Assembly (NCBI RefSeq): GCF_030445035.2
Contig: NC_080690.1
Coordinates: 30,654,796 to 30,718,795 of the forward strand
From: Dasypus novemcinctus
Lineage: Eukaryota; Chordata; Mammalia; Cingulata; Dasypodidae
DNA: 64,000 bases
Direction of reading: 5' to 3'
The notes under the pieces were generated by a model, which saw only the letters and a program-made list of their open reading frames with translations, made no database searches and was not told where the DNA came from. Shown piece after piece: positions 11,446-23,700 of the stretch. The position numbers and the translations under genes were made by a program. Every line of letters begins with the position of its first letter. Within the stretch, counting starts at the first letter, position 1.

Positions 11446-13433
11446 AAAAGGAACTGAACAGAAATAATGGCGTTGGAGACCACAATAACTGAAATGAAAT
11501 ATTACCGAGTACATTTCAATGGCAAATTGGAGCTAGGAGAATAAAGAATCAGTGAAATCAAAGGCAAAGTGATTAAAATGATTCAGACTGAGAAGCAGAA
11601 AGGAAAAGAATGAAAAAAAACCCCACAAAATAACTGAGCAGGGTCTAAGAGACATGTTGGACTCTATCATGCCTATCAACATATGCACAATGAGTGTCCC
11701 AGAAAGAGAAGAAAGAAAGAGATTGAAGAAATATTTGAAGAAATAATAATGGAAGACTTCACAAATTTAATGGAAGACCTGAATATATATATTCAAGAAG
11801 CCCAATAAACACCAAAAAGTATAAAATCAAAAAGAACCATGCCCAGACATATATAGTCAAACTTTCAAATGCCAAGGACAAGGAAAGATTTCCAAAACCT
11901 GAATAAGTCATGTACAAGAGAGTCCCAATAAGATTAAGTGCCAGGGAAGCAGATGTGGCTCAAGTGATAAGGTGTCTGCCTACGATATGGGAGGACCCAG
12001 TTTCAATTTTTCGGACCTCCTGGTGAAAAAGAGGAAGAGAAAGTGTGCTGTCATGGTGAGCCAGTGCCCATGTGGTGGGCTGAGTGCCCACGTGGTGAGC
12101 AAGCACCCACAGAAATGAGTCAAGCCACAAGATGATGATGCAACAAAAGAGAAAAGAAGGGGTGAGTCAAAGTGTAGTGTAGCAGAGACCAGGAACTGAG
12201 GAACAATTGACAGGGAACTTCTCTCCACACCAGAGGCTGCCAGGATCGAAACCCTCTGAATCCTAGAGGAGAAAGATGAGCAGAGAAGACAAAAGAGAAA
12301 CAGATACAGAAGATCACACAGCGAATGTACACAGACAGCAAAAACAGCAGGGTGGGGAGTAAGGGTGGGAGTGGAGGAGGGGAAAATAAATCTTTAAAAA
12401 AAAGGATTAAGTGCCAACTTCTCATCAGAAATCATGAAGGTAAGAAGGCAAAATAATTAAATGTGCTGGAAAAAATAAAACTATTAACCAAGAATTTTAT
12501 ATTTTATATATGGTGAGACTAACCTTTAAAAATGAGGGAGAGGTTAAGGCATTCTTAAATGAGCAAAAGTTGAGGAATTTCATCACCACTAGATCCACCT
12601 ACAAGCAACACATCTACAGGGTGTTCTTCAGATTGAAAGGAAAGAACACTAGACTATAGATCAAAGTGGAATAAGGAAAAAAGACTTCCAGTAATGCTAA
12701 CCATATGGGTTATTGTGAATGCTGCTAATATTGTGTTGCTCCACTCTTTCTTTCTTACAGGATCTAAAATACAACTGCATCAAAGTAATGATAGAGGTCT
12801 TATTTTGGACCTATAATGTATAAAGATATAATTTGTATCAAATATTACAAAAAGGTTGGGGGACTGAGGAGTATAGGAACAGTGTATACGCAGGCTATTT
12901 AAGTTCAGGGATTGTTATATTAGGATGTTAAATTTTATCTCCACTGTAACCACAAATAAAATACCTAAAAATATATTCACAAAGAAATGAGAAGGAATAA
13001 AAAGTGTACATGAAAAACATCAAATAAATATGAAAGTAAGCATTAATGTAAGACTTGAGGGACAAAAAGTGTATATGACTTATGAAGAACAAATAGCCAA
13101 AGGACAAAGGAAAGTTCTTCATTATTAGTAGTTACTTTAAATATAAATGAATTAAACTTTCTAGTCAAAAGGAAAAGATTTTCAGAACGGTTAAAAAAAT
13201 GCATGAGAGACTCACCTTAAATCCAAAGTCACAAATAGTTTCAAAGTAAAAGGATGGAAGAAATATATACCATGCATATAGTAATGAAAGGAGAGCTTGG
13301 ATAGTTATACTAATATCAGATGAAATAGACTTTAAGTTAAAAATCATTACAAGGGACAAAGAAGGTCACTATATAGTGATCAAGGTGTCAATTCATAGGT
13401 GTCAAGCCAGAGTAGTTATAAATATATATGCAC
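11446..13433 (+). mobile_element. L1-A, segment 2: rest of ORF1, spacer, start of ORF2
   Basis: After the L1-B insertion, ORF1 resumes in register ('gaactgaacagaaataatgg' at 11451) and continues to about 12700, interrupted by a SINE at 11944-12404. The spacer follows. ORF2 begins near 13130: 'actttaaatataaatgaatta' is the decayed endonuclease start, equivalent to TLNVNGLN in L1-D. The frame 'IDFKLKIITRDKEGHY' can be read at about 13327-13375. It is cut at 13433 by an LTR. Confidence 0.7.
11944..12404 (+). mobile_element. tRNA-derived SINE, long DAS-type
   Basis: Head 'gggaagcagatgtggctcaag' with an A-box-like stretch and a decayed B box near 12000, a body with short 'gcccatgtggtg' repeats at 12066-12115, and a tail ending in 'aaataaatctttaaaaaaaa'. 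A perfect 12-bp duplication 'gattaagtgcca' flanks it (11932-11943 and 12405-12416). This shows a retroposition event into L1-A ORF1. Confidence 0.85.
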
Positions 13434-14491
13434 GTGACAGTTTGAAGTTATTTTATGAATTCCAGAAAAGAAAAGATTATATTTTTGAACTTATCCATTC
13501 CTGTAGTGTGAGACCTTTTGACTGGACTATGCCAGTGAGGCATGACTCAGGTTTAGTTTCTGCCTTCTTGCTGGGTCTTACATAAATGGAGACACAGAGA
13601 GAGAGAGACATAAGAAAAGGGAGCACTGCCATTTTGATCCTGCCATGTGAGAGAGAATTATTGCTATCAGCCAAAGCTTAAGCACAAAATGCCCAAGAGA
13701 TTGAGTGCACAGAGCAACTCAAAACTGAAAAGATGAGTCATATGCCTGATATCTCACAGCTGAACTCAGGAAAAAAGCAGAGGAGCAGAGAATGAGATAG
13801 GAAGCCTAGAAAGAGACAAGCCCTATGCCTGGTTGCCCACAGCTGAGTGCTGGAAGATGATAGGGGAAGGCAGGAAACTTGGCAGTAATCAGCGGCCCTT
13901 CTTTTTCACAAGGCAGGATTCTGGGATCACCAGTAGCTGACTTTGGTGAGAAAGCATCTCTGCTGATGCCTTGATTAGGATATCTCGGGAAGTGGACATG
14001 ACTCAACTGATAGAGCATCTACCTACCATATGGGAGGTCCAGTGTTCAAACCCAGGGCCTCCTGGCCCATGTGGTGAGCTGACCCATGCACAGTGCTGCT
14101 GCACGCAAGGAGTGCTGTGCCATGCAGGGGTGTCCCCCACATAGGGGAGCTCCACATGCAAGGAGTGTGCCCTGCATTGGTCTGCCCCATGCAAGAAAAG
14201 CTAAGCCCACCCAGGAGTGGTGCTGCACACAAAGAGCTGATGCAAAAAGATGACGCAACCAAAAAGAGACACATATTTCTGGTGCCACTGAGAATACAAG
14301 TGGACACAGAAGAACACACAACAAAGGGACACAGAGAGCAGACAATGTGTGGGGAGGGGAGGAAAATAAACCTTAAAAGAATGATATTTCACGTTCTCAG
14401 AAATGTAAGTTTTTACTCTAAATAAAATCCTCATTAAGAAATCATTCCATTTCTGGTACTTTGCATTGGCAGCCTTCTGGCATACTAAGGC
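13434..14491 (+). mobile_element. Xenarthran MaLR-like solo LTR, copy 1 (with SINE)
   Basis: It starts 'tgacagtttgaag' and ends 'ctggcatactaaggc'. A late 'aaataaaatcc' signal is at about 14419 and 'ttctggtactttgcattgg' at 14451. The family pattern (gacacagagagagagag at 13590, 'catgtgagag' at 13645, 'cacagctgaactcagg' at 13756) is shared with copies at 32987, 45628 and 59454. The flanking duplication 'atgcac' is at 13428-13433 and 14492-14497, and joining the two sides restores L1-A ORF2. A SINE sits inside (13987-14382). Confidence 0.7.
13987..14382 (+). mobile_element. tRNA-derived DAS-type SINE
   Basis: It has the same structure as the copy at 14978: a tRNA-like head with 'ccatatgggaggtccagtg' (B-box region near 14040), a body 'gcaaggagtgctgtgcc' and 'aggggtgtcccccacatagg', then a 'gacacagagagcagacaatg' stretch and an A-rich 'aaaataaacctta' tail. 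Its flanks 'gatatctc' (13979-13986) and 'gatatttc' (14383-14390) fit a duplication with one change. Confidence 0.85.
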
Positions 14492-14977
14492 ATGCACCTA
14501 ACAGCAAAGCACCAAAATATATGAAGCAAATATTGACAAGTTTGAAGGGAGAAAAAGATGGTTCTATATTAATAGTGGGAAACTTCAGTGTACCACTTTC
14601 AGTAATGGATAGAACACCAAGACAGAGGATCAGTAAAGAAATAGCACACACAAATATTACTGTAAACCGATTAGACCCAACAGACATACATAGAACACTT
14701 CACTAAATAGCAGCCAAATGCACATTCTTCTCTAGTGCACATGGATCATTCTCCAGGATAGACCATATGTCTCAATAAATTAATAAATATTGAAATCATA
14801 CAATGTATTTTCTCAATCAAAACACAATAAAGCTTGAAATCAATGACAGATGGAGAACTGGAAAATATGCAGTTCTGTGGAAATTAAATAATGCACTCTT
14901 AATCATGAATTGAAGAATAAATATCAAGGAAAATTAGGAAATTTCTTGAGGTAAGTGAAAACAAAACACAACATGCC

Positions 14978-15353
14978 GGGAAACGGACTTTGGCCCAGTG
15001 GTTAGGGCGTCCGTCTACCACATGGGAAGCCCGCGGTTCAAGCCCCGGGCCTCCTTGACCCGTGTGGAGCTGGCCCATGCGCAGTGCTGATGCGCGCAAG
15101 GAGTGCCCTGCCACACAGGGGTGTCCCCCGCGTAGGGGAGCCCCACGCGCAAGGAGTGCACCCATAAGGAGAGCCGCCCAGCGCGAAGGAGGGAGCAGCC
15201 TGCCGAGGAATGGCGCTGCCCACACTTCCCGTGCCGCTGTAGACAACAGAAGCAGACAAACAAGACGCAGCAAAAAGACACAGAAAACAGACAACCGGGG
15301 GAGGGGAGGGGAATTAAATAAATAAATAAATAAATCTTTAAAAAAAAAAAAAA
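14978..15353 (+). mobile_element. DAS-type SINE, best-preserved copy
   Basis: tRNA-derived head 'gggaaacggactttggcc' with A box ('tggcccagtggttagg') and B-box-like 'gcggttcaagccccgg' (15031-15046), a GC-rich body, then 'gacacagaaaacagacaac' and an (AAAT)n/poly-A tail at 15315-15353. A perfect 10-bp duplication 'acaacatgcc' flanks it (14968-14977, 15354-15363). The GC content and low decay suggest one of the younger insertions here. RNA polymerase III transcription is expected for the family but not shown. Confidence 0.9.
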
Positions 15354-16271
15354 ACAACATGCCAAAATTTATGGGATGACCCAAAGGCAGTGCTTAGAGT
15401 GAAATTTATAGCTCCAAATGTTCACATTAAAAAAGAATTATCTCAAATTAGAGTCCTAACCTCACCACTGGAGAATCTAAAAAAGAAGAGCAAACTATAC
15501 ACAAAGCTAGCAGAAGGAATGATAAAGATAAATGAAATATAGAATTAAAAAACCAACAGATAGCAACATCAAAAATAGGTTCTTTGAAAAGATCAACAAA
15601 ATAGACAAACTTTTAGCTATACTAACAAAAAGAAAGAAAGCAAGAGAGAAGAGAGGATGCAAAAAACTAAAATCAGAAATGAAATGAGGGCATTATTACT
15701 GACCTCACAGAAATGAAAAGGATTGTAAGAGGATACTGTGAACAATGATATGTCAAAAAATTAGATAACCTAGATGAAATGGAAAAATTCTTAGAAACAC
15801 AGAAGCTACCTACACTCATAAAAAAGAAATAAAAATATCTCAACAGATCAATAACAAATAGAGAATGAATCAGTAATCAACAACCTCCCAAAAAAAGAAA
15901 AACCCAGGACTATCTGGTGAACTTTGCCAAACATTGCCAGAAGAATTAAACTAATCCCGTCTGAACCCTTCCCAAAAACTGAAGAGGAAAGAATACATTC
16001 TTAATACATTTTATGGGGTCAACATCACCCTAATACCAAACCCAGATAAAGATAGCATGAGAAAAGAAAACTACAAATCAATATCATTTATGAAAACAGA
16101 TGCAAACATCAACAAAATACTAGCAAACCAAACCCAACAACACATTAAAGAATTATAAACCATGATCAAGAAGGATTTATCCCAGGTATTCAAGGATGGT
16201 TCAACATAAGAAAAACAATTATTTTAAAATACTAGATTAATAGAATGAAGGAAAAATCAAACAAACATGAT

Positions 16272-16748
16272 TGTGGAGCAAGTTGCGGCATGGTATGGCA
16301 TGGGATACAGACTCACAGACAACAGAAACTTTCAGCAAATGACTACTTCATTACAGACACAACACAAAAGGCCCCAAAAAAGCAGGGGGAGCAATCTCAT
16401 CATGGTTGGTGTCCTGGCAAGTTCAGCTGCTTGGATTAGGATTGGTAGATGGCAATTCCACATGCCCCACTTCCTGTCAAAGAGGAGAGCCAAATCTGTG
16501 CTACTAAGGGCAGGGTTTTATATGACCCAGGAGGAGAGGGCACAGTTACTAAGATTTCCCACCCTTACAATCCATTGGGGCTGCTTGCTCTTGATTTCCC
16601 AGGCTCAAGGCATGACCAGATCCTTTCATTAGACATAGCATCTCCTCAGACTGCAGAATGGAAATATACTAAAACCATAAAAAGGGAGACAGGTGTAGGG
16701 GAGGGCTGGGAGATGGCTGCTGAGCATGTGTCCATGACCTCCCCAACA
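16272..16748 (+). mobile_element. 477-bp solo LTR, family not assigned
   Basis: The element starts TG (tgtggagcaag) and ends CA (ctccccaaca). It is flanked by a perfect 5-bp duplication 'atgat' (16267-16271 and 16749-16753). Removing it restores L1-A ORF2 ('aaggaaaaatc' to 'gatcatctcaattg'). A TATA-like 'accataaaaaggg' is at about 16674. Two open frames of about 120 codons (16267-16632, 16449-16805) cross its boundary into L1-A and are not genes. A 5-bp duplication fits ERVL-class elements. Orientation is unproven. Confidence 0.75.
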
Positions 16749-17066
16749 ATGATCATCTCAATTGAATATAAAAGGTGTTTACCAAAACCCAGCACCCCTT
16801 CTTAAAAAAAACACTTAGAAAATTAGGAACAGAAGGAAACTTCCTCAACACAATAGAGGGCATATATGAAAAGCCCACTGCTAACATCATATTCAATGGG
16901 AAAAGCCAGAACTATTTCCTCTTAAATCAGGAATAAGTCAAGGATGCTCACTGTCACTACTGTTATTCAACACTGTACTGGAAGTTGTAGCCAGAGCAAA
17001 TAGGAAAAAAGAAAAGAAAACAAAAGTTACACAAATTGAAAAGGAAAAATTAAAACTTTATTTGCA

Positions 17067-17953
17067 AGAGGATTGTGGGAAGATGGTGACAGACTGATAG
17101 GCTGAGCTGAATGCTCTCACAAAAAAAAAAGTTAAAAGCCATCCAAGGGATTTGCTTTGGGGTCAGCAGACTAGAACAGTGCTACACAACTCCCAGGATG
17201 GCAAGGGACAGAAAGATGAAGAGGTCAAAAAGACAAACATGAGTTACCAAGCACCCATGGTGGCTTGGAAGGGCTTCCCTCCCCTATGTCCAAGATATCA
17301 AACTGGGGTAAAACACCTGTCTCACTGTAGCCAACTCAAAGGGGAACAGACACCTTCCTCCCTGTCAGTTGTTTCAAGGGAAAAGGAATGGAGGTTAGGG
17401 TGCTTTTCTTCAGTGAAATCAGCAGAGCCCACTTTGAATCTCTGATCTGAGGATTCAACACAGGAACACAGGAAAGCCCTGACTGAAACATCTCCATGGA
17501 AAGGTACACTGACTGGGTGTCATCTGCTGGCTGGTCTGGAAAGTTCATGGACAAAAACTGCTCAATCTTTCCATATCAAATGCCTGGAGAAATCTGCACC
17601 CCACTAGTGAGTCCCTGCCCTGATTTTGAAAACTTAAGCTGAGCAATTTTAAAGATTGAGAATAAGTTGAGCCAAATATCAGAGAAGAGCTGTGGGGGGA
17701 AATAAACAACAATAATCCAGAGAAATTAACCATAGTAGTAAATATACCAACATATTCAGATGCTTAGACATCAGCAAAAAGTTACAAGTCATGCTAGGAA
17801 ACAGGAAGAGATGGCCCAGCCAAAAGAACAGACCAAATATCCTAAAGAGATACAGGATTTAATACAATTAATCAGTGATATTCACACAACTCTCCTAAAT
17901 CACTTCAAAGATTTTTTTAAAAATATGACTAAAGAAATAAAGGAGGGCATCTG
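17067..17953 (+). mobile_element. L1-C, segment 1: 5' UTR and ORF1 start
   Basis: It opens with 'gattgtgggaagatggtgac' (17071), the usual start of an L1 RNA. The 5' UTR runs to about 17760. ORF1 starts at 17811 (MAQPKEQTKYPKE...) in an open frame from 17760, and is cut after 'MTKEIKE' at about 17953 by L1-D. The left target copy 'aaaactttatttgca' is 17052-17066 and the right copy is 29419-29433. Confidence 0.75.
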
Positions 17954-19711
17954 AGTAAGTACACCATCATTATCTCTCTTACAAAAGACCAACTGTGTGG
18001 TGACAGAGTCCTGCTGAAGCAGGCTGTTTCAGGAACCTGCAGGGTGGGAGGTGTCTGAACATCAATCTGGTGAGACTGCAGCAGAATTGGTGTTTGCTCA
18101 AGGTAGAACTGTGGGTTTCTAACACTGAACTCAGAAGCCATGGGAAGGTAAATCCCTTCCCCCTAAGGCTAAGAGCTGCAGTATTCACTGAGAACTGCTG
18201 GTCATGAGGTGAAGTTTCCAAGCTCCCTGTTTCCCAAATGCATGGATCCCAAGCCTGTGTCCCCTGAACCACCTCAGCCCATGTTTCACAGACCTACATA
18301 CCCTGAGTCCACATTCTCCCAGGCCTCTGTTTCCCAAGCCCAGCACTCCTGGAAATCTGGCATTGTCCTACCACTCCAGTCATGGACTAACTCCAGAAGT
18401 GGGAGAGTTTAGGTAGAAGGTGCAGAGGGGCCAAGGAGTGCAGGTTCAATTTTCTGGTCCCCCCCCCCTTTTATTGAGTTTGGAGGAGCATATCAGCTGA
18501 CTTGGGGAGAGCCTAGGAAGAGAGGAGAGGGGAATCTAGTGAGAGAGCCCAATTTACCTAAATGCCCTGCAATAGGAAACTTGGTTGGGAGAAGATGGAG
18601 TCGGAAAATAAACTAGCCCCCTTGTAGCACACTGAAGGGAGAGGGACAGTAGGACGTCCTTTACAGGCTTCCAATAGCATATTTAGGGTTCCTGGCAAGG
18701 GGTGAGTGCTCTCTCAAGAAATTAAGAGTCATTATTTAAAAATTCTTGGTGAGTTGATTCACCAGGGTCCATTTGAATTTCCAACAAGAGGCTTCATGCA
18801 GGCTTCCTGCTCCCTTGGGAGAGATGGAAGTGAGGAAGGGAGAAAGAGGGAAGGTCAGACTCCTAAGCAGTTTATTCACTTGCAAAGAGAATTCTTTGCC
18901 TGAGGCCTTGTCTTGTCTTTTTTGTTGTTTTTGTCTCTCGGTTTTTCTTCCTCTTTATCCCCACCACAACCCCCCCCCTTTTTTTTCCTTTTGTCTCCCT
19001 TCTCTTTTTCTTGCTCTGCTTTTTTCTTCTCTTTCTTTTTGCTTTTTTCTTTCCCATTTTTCTTTTTTTATATTAGTGCTGTGGGTAACATTTCTTATTT
19101 ACTATGCTTCCTCATCCTCAATTTTCTCTCTTCTGTGTGTACTGATTTTGGCTACCAATGCTATCCCCTTTCCTTTACATCATTCTCTCCTCCATCATTT
19201 ATTGTTTCTCTTACATTACACCTCTTTCTGCTTAGCCCTCAATATTTCTGACTTTTTATCTCTAATACCTCTAATCTGTTTTCTATCATTTATTCACTCT
19301 TATATTATTGTCCTCATTTTACTTTTATCCCTCTCTCCTGATCACACTGATCTTTTAATTCATAGTATATTCCTCCCCATATTCAGTTTAAAATCTCATT
19401 ATATGTACTCCACATTTTTACACTTATAACTTTACACAGCTTTCAAGAGTTCTAATCCATTCTCCAAGATCTCACATGGTTCTTCTACTAACATTCACTA
19501 TGAATACTACTATTATATTTTTCTTTTCTTACCCTTTTGCTTTCTCTGGACCTAATATTTTCCTTGAAGGGAACTTGGACAACAACAAGGAAATAGAATA
19601 AGAAGAAAAAAGTGACAAAGAAAAGACTTAACATGCACACAAAAGCAACAACTAATTAAACCCAAAACTAGATGAATAAGATAATCAAAAGAATAAACCC
19701 AACAAGATAAA
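17954..19711 (+). other. L1-D 5' UTR
   Basis: About 1.75 kb of non-coding leader. The first half is moderately GC-rich. 18905-19090 is a strong polypyrimidine tract (T runs with CT and CC), continued by a T/C-rich stretch to about 19560. A 218-codon open frame (18773-19429) arises from this biased composition (Phe/Ser/Leu) and is not a gene. It differs in sequence from the L1-C leader, so it belongs to another L1 subfamily. Confidence 0.6.
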
Positions 19712-19765
19712 ATGATGACCAGACAGCAACAAAAAACTACAGACCATACCAATAATCAGGAAAAC

Positions 19766-20625
19766 ATGGCCCAATCCAATGAACAAACTAAAAACCAGGA
19801 AGAGAAGTGGAATATCAAACAAGTAATTAAAGCTCTCAAAACATGTATCATGGACAAATTCAATGAAGTGAAGGAAGAGTTTAAGCATATTAAGAAAACA
19901 CTTGGAAAACATACAGAAGAAATTGTGATCATGCACAAAAAGATCACAGAGATGACGGGGATCAATAGCAAAATCCAAGAAATCAAAAATACACTCTCAG
20001 CAAATAACAGCAGAGGAAAGAATTAGTGATGTAGAAGACAGTACATCTGAAATCAAGCAGATAGTAGAATTAATAAAAAGATAGAAAAAAATCCAGCAGG
20101 GACTTAGGGACCTGAATGACAATGAAAAACACAAAAACATACATATTATAGGCATCCATGAGGGAGAAGAGAAGGGAAAGGGGACAGAAGGTGTGTTGGA
20201 GTAAATAATGGCTGAAAACTAGTCAAACCTATTGAGGGAGATGCATGTACATATCCAGGAAGCACAGCACACCCCAAACACCATAAATCCCAACAGGCCT
20301 ACCCCAAGACATATATTTCTCAAATTATCCAGTGCACAAGACAAAGAGAAAATACTAAAAGCAGCAAGAGAAAAGAGAACTATCACATATAAGGGAAGCT
20401 CCAAAAGATTAAGTACTGATCTCTTATCTGAAAACATGGAGGCAAGAAGGCAGTGGTATGACATAACCAAAGTACTAAAAGATAAGAATTTCCAACTGAG
20501 AATACTCTATCCAGCAAAGCTAGCATTAAAAAATGATAGTGAGTTCAAAATATTCACAGGTAAACAGAAACTAAGGAAGTATGCCAACAAGAAAACTGCC
20601 CTTCAAGAAATACTAAAGTGAGTTC
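19766..20625 (+). pseudogene. L1-D ORF1 relic
   Basis: The start MAQSNEQTKNQEEK is at 19766 (the open frame extends upstream to 19712). The N-terminal coiled-coil-like region (KTCIMDKFNEVKEEFKHIKK, about 19830-19895) and the heptad-rich stretch to 20020 are clear. The frame breaks at about 20025. The RNA-binding part continues in another frame at 20232-20621 with 'RPTPRHIFLKLSSAQDKEKI' (20298-20357) and the C-terminal 'LRKYANKKTALQEIL'. About 290 codons in all, close to the usual ORF1 size. Frameshifted and dead. Confidence 0.85.
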
Positions 20626-20744
20626 TGCAGGAGGAAAGAAAAAAAACAGGAGGGACAGACTCAGAGAGTGTAATTACAACTAAAAGTACAAAAAGAGAAA
20701 AAAAATCAAAGAATAATTAAGACAAACACAAATCCAAAGAAAAT

Positions 20745-23700
20745 ATGGCTAATATAAGTAATTCCTTGAAAGTAATAACACTAAATGTCAATGGATTAAA
20801 CTCACCTGTTAAGAGACACAGATTGGATGATTGGATAAGGAAATATGACCCATCTATATGTTCTCTACAAAAAACTCATCTAAGATCCAGGGATTCAAGG
20901 AGATTCAAAGTGAATGGCTGGAAAACAATCTTATAGGAAAACAATAACCAAAAAAGGGCAGGTGTAGCTATATTAATATCAGACAAAATAGACTTTAAAT
21001 GCAAAACTACTGTGAGAGACAAAGATGGACACTACATATAAGTGAAAGGGATAATCTTTCAATAAGAAAGAACAATCACAGACATTTATGTCCCCAACAA
21101 GGGTGCCACCAAATACATGAGGAAAATACTGGAGAAACTAAGTGAAGGAATAGATGCCTCTACAATTATAGTGGGGGACTTTAACACACCACTGTCACCA
21201 TTGGACAGAACATCTCAAAAGATAATCAATAAAGAAACAATGACTTTGAAGAATATATTAGAGGATCTGGACTTAATAGACATAAGAGAACATTACACCC
21301 AAATACAGCAGGATATACATTTTTCTCAAGTGCATATGGATCATTCTCCAAGATAGACCACATGCTAGGCCACAAAGAAAGTCTCAATGAATTCAGAAAG
21401 ATCAAAATCATACAAAATAATGTCTGTGACCATAGTGGAGTGAAGCTGGAAATGTGCAAGGGCCAGAGGCCCAGATTTGGCACCAAGATATGGAAGTTAA
21501 ACAACACACTCTTAGAAAAACAGTGAGTCAAGAAGGAAATCACAACAGAAATCAATAATTAGCTTGAAACAAATGAAAATGATGACACAACATAACAAAA
21601 CTTATGGGATGCAGCAAAAGCTGTACTAGAGGGAAATCCATAGCCATAAATTCATACATCAAAAAAGAAGAAAGCTAATATTGAAGAATTAATACACAAT
21701 TGGAGGAATTAGTAAACAAACAACAAACTAACCCCAAAGAAAAAAAGAAAGAAAGAACAAAGATCAGAGCAAAACTAAATGAAATAGAAAATAAGAAAGC
21801 ACTTGAAAAATAATAAACAAAACGAAGAGCTGCTTCTTTAAGAAGATCAATAAAATTGACAAACCCTTAGCTAGACTAACAAAGAAAAAAAGAGAGAAGA
21901 TGCAAATACACAAAATAAGAAATGAGAAGTGTGATATCACCACTGACCCCACTGAAATAAAGATTATCATATCCAACAAGAAAGACAATTTAGAGGAAAT
22001 AGACAAATTCCTAGAAACACATAAGCAGCCTACATTGACAAAAGAAAAAATCAATGATCTCAACAAACCAATCAAAAGTAAAGAGATAGAATCGATCTTT
22101 AAAAACCTCCCAACTATGAAGAGCCCTGGGCCAGATGGCTTCACAGGTGAATTCTACCAAACATTCCAGGAAGAAATAACACCAATTTTACTTAAACTCT
22201 TCCAAAAAAAAATTGAAATAGAAGGAACATTGTCTAATTCATTTTATGATGCCAACATTTCCCTAATACCAAAGCCAAACAAAGACACTACAAGAAAGGA
22301 AAATGACTGACCAATCTCTCTAATGAACCCAGATGTGAAAATCCTCAACAAAATACTTGCTAATTGTATTCAACAACACATTAAATGAATTATACACCAT
22401 GACCAAGTAGGATTTATTCCTGGTATGCAAAGATGGCTCAACATAAGAAAATCAATTAATGTAATACACCACATAAACAGATTGAAGGAAAAATATCAGA
22501 TGATCATATCTATAGATGCAGAAAAAGCATTTGACAAAATACAGCACCCTTTCTTGATAAAAACACTGCAAAAGATTGGAATAGAAGGAAACTTTCTGAA
22601 CATAATAAAGAGTATATATGAAAAACCCACAGCTAACTATCATTTACAATGGTGAAATCCTAAAATCTTTCCCTCTAAGATCAGGAACAAGACAAGGATG
22701 CCCACTATCACCCCTTATATGTAACATTGTGTTAGAAGCACTTGCTTGAGCACTGAGACAAGAACCAGATATAAAAGGAATACAACTAAGAAAGGAAGAA
22801 GTCAAAATTTCATTATTTGCAAATGACATGATCCTATACATAGAAAACCCTGAGAAGTCTACAACAAAGCTTCTAGTATTTATAAATGAGTTCAGTAAAG
22901 TCACAGGATATAAGATCAATGTACAAATATAAGTAGCATTTCTGTATACAAATGATGAGCAATCTGAGCAGGAAATCAAGGAACAAATACCATTTACAAT
23001 AGTAAATAAAAATATCAAATACCTAGGAATAAATTTAACCAAAGATGTAAAAGACTTACACACAGAAAACTACACAAAACTTTTCAAGGAAATCAAAGAA
23101 GACCTAAACAAATGGCAGAACAATCCCTGTTCATGGATAGGAAGACTAAATATTATTAAGATGTCTATTCTACCAAAACTGATCTACAGATTCAATGCAA
23201 TCCCAATAAAAATCAACACAGCATTTTTTAATGAACTAGAAAAATTAACTATGAAATTCATTTGGAAAGGAAAGCAGCCCTGAATAGCCAAAGACAAATT
23301 GAAAAAGAAAAATGAAACTGGAGGAATCACACTACTGGACTTGAAAACATACTACAAAGCTACAATAGTGAAAACGGCATAATGTTAGCACAAGGATAGA
23401 CAAACTGACCAACAGAACTGAACTGAGAGTCTGATATAGATCCTCATATATACAGTCATCTGATATTTGACAAGGCTACCAATCCCACTCAACTAGGAGA
23501 GAATGGCCTCTTCAACAAATGGTGTCTAGAGAATTGGATATCCATATGCACAAGAAGGAAAGAGAATGACCATCTCACATCTTATACAAAAATCAACTCA
23601 AGATGGATCAAAGACCTAAATATAAGAGCCAAGACCATAAAGACCTTGGAAAACAATGTAGGGAAGCATCTACAGGACCTTGTAATGGGAAATGGCTTCA

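Larger units (their letters stand above)
14492..17066 (+). mobile_element. L1-A, segment 3: ORF2 endonuclease to RT
   Basis: Decayed ORF2. The endonuclease C-terminal half reads 'APNSKAPKYMKQ' and 'GSILIVGNFSVPL' (about 14493-14600, equivalent to the DIIVGDFN motif). A linker (about 15365-15900) and the RT N-terminal part follow, up to 'aaattaaaactttatttgca' at 17047-17066, just before the catalytic FADD-like motif. It is interrupted by a SINE (14978-15353) and a solo LTR (16272-16748), and cut at 17066 by L1-C. Many stops: not coding. Confidence 0.75.

Noticed and set aside
15031..15046. B-box motif considered as a functional tRNA gene
   Set aside because: The tRNA-like part has no complete cloverleaf and continues into a SINE body with a poly-A tail and flanking duplication.
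14046..15384. Several frames of about 100-160 codons on both strands
   Set aside because: They fall in the GC-rich DAS-type SINEs at 13987 and 14978.
16267..16805. Two overlapping open frames of about 120 codons
   Set aside because: They lie in a solo LTR bounded by a 5-bp duplication and run past its edges into L1-A. No protein motif.
18773..19429. 218-codon open frame, the longest in the window
   Set aside because: It runs through the polypyrimidine leader of L1-D. The product is low-complexity Phe/Ser/Leu with no motif, and a Lys/Arg shadow lies on the other strand.
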